From the NCBI GenBank assembly GCA_903837355.1, contig CAILUI010000369.1, forward strand, positions 1 through 33,623: DNA of 33,623 nucleotides. Reading direction: 5' to 3'. Below the pieces are notes generated by a model. That model had not been told where the DNA came from. It saw nothing but the letters and a program-made list of their open reading frames with translations, and ran no database searches. Source of the stretch: an uncultured Victivallales bacterium (GTDB taxonomy: Bacteria; Verrucomicrobiota; Lentisphaeria; Oligosphaerales; JAFGRS01). The translations under genes were made by a program, and so were the position numbers. This document shows positions 33,538 through 33,623 of this stretch, piece by piece. Each line of letters opens with the position of its first letter. Position 1 is the stretch's first letter.

Positions 33538-33623
33538 ATGCCGTCCGAAGTTCGCACCCGTAAGGGGGAACCCGTGGAGCGTGCCTTGCGCCGTCTGAAG
33601 AAGAAGATGGACAAGGAAGGCAC
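33538..33623 (+). CDS. rpsU: Ribosomal protein bS21, 5' part (cut by window edge)
   Basis: The first 28 residues (MPSEVRTRKGEPVERALRRL, then KKKMDKEG) match the conserved start of bS21, a small-subunit protein that aids translation initiation. GAGGGGGTGA lies about 8 nt upstream of the ATG. The gene continues beyond the window. It follows the sigma factor gene by 43 nt on the same strand with no terminator between, so the two are probably co-transcribed. Confidence 0.9.
   Translation, partial: MPSEVRTRKGEPVERALRRLKKKMDKEG

Overview
This is a high-GC bacterial chromosome segment. The gene content points to the PVC/Lentisphaerota–Planctomycetota neighbourhood or a similar environmental glycan degrader. 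The clues are a pseudopilin with an H-X9-DG motif, a Ser/Thr kinase, paired UroD-family proteins with a Gfo/Idh/MocA oxidoreductase, a SUMF1-domain protein, and several large secreted glycoside-hydrolase-like proteins. The lineage call is an inference from family content, not from any marker phylogeny.

Layout. Positions 1-783 carry no credible gene; they hold inverted repeats, a structured element seen again at 13735, and a C10 tract. From 784 to 12187 one plus-strand block holds a secreted DUF6259-like glycosidase, a single-chain (type IIG-like) restriction-modification protein split by a +1 shift in a C5 run at 6996-7000, a secreted DUF5060/GH5-like glycosidase, and a Tat-exported GH109-like Gfo/Idh/MocA protein. 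argG follows at 12333 with a good sigma70-type promoter. A GH101-like secreted protein (13844-16447) then lies directly downstream of the second copy of the structured repeat. On the minus strand, 20995 to 17462 encodes a Gfo/Idh/MocA oxidoreductase and two UroD/methyltransferase-like proteins, with a C39-like lipoprotein peptidase (17369-16518) beyond them.

From 21203 a tightly overlapped plus-strand trio encodes a Trm112-like zinc protein, a membrane Ser/Thr kinase and a pseudopilin. Convergent to it is a minus-strand operon of an atypical GcvH-like protein, a six-helix membrane protein and pyrF. A plus-strand operon (26069-29149) encodes a GYF/RDD membrane protein, an LptF/LptG-type permease and a SUMF1-domain membrane protein. 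The window ends with mfd on the minus strand, diverging from a sigma70-family factor that is followed closely by the start of rpsU (bS21), which is cut by the window edge.

Taken together, the first half looks like an accessory carbohydrate-degradation region: exported TIM-barrel glycosidases, a Tat-exported GH109-like enzyme and cytoplasmic Gfo/Idh plus UroD-like enzymes. A restriction-modification gene sits inside it. The second half is mostly housekeeping (argG, pyrF, mfd, sigma factor, rpsU) mixed with envelope and signalling genes. No tRNA, rRNA, CRISPR array, insertion sequence or prophage was seen.
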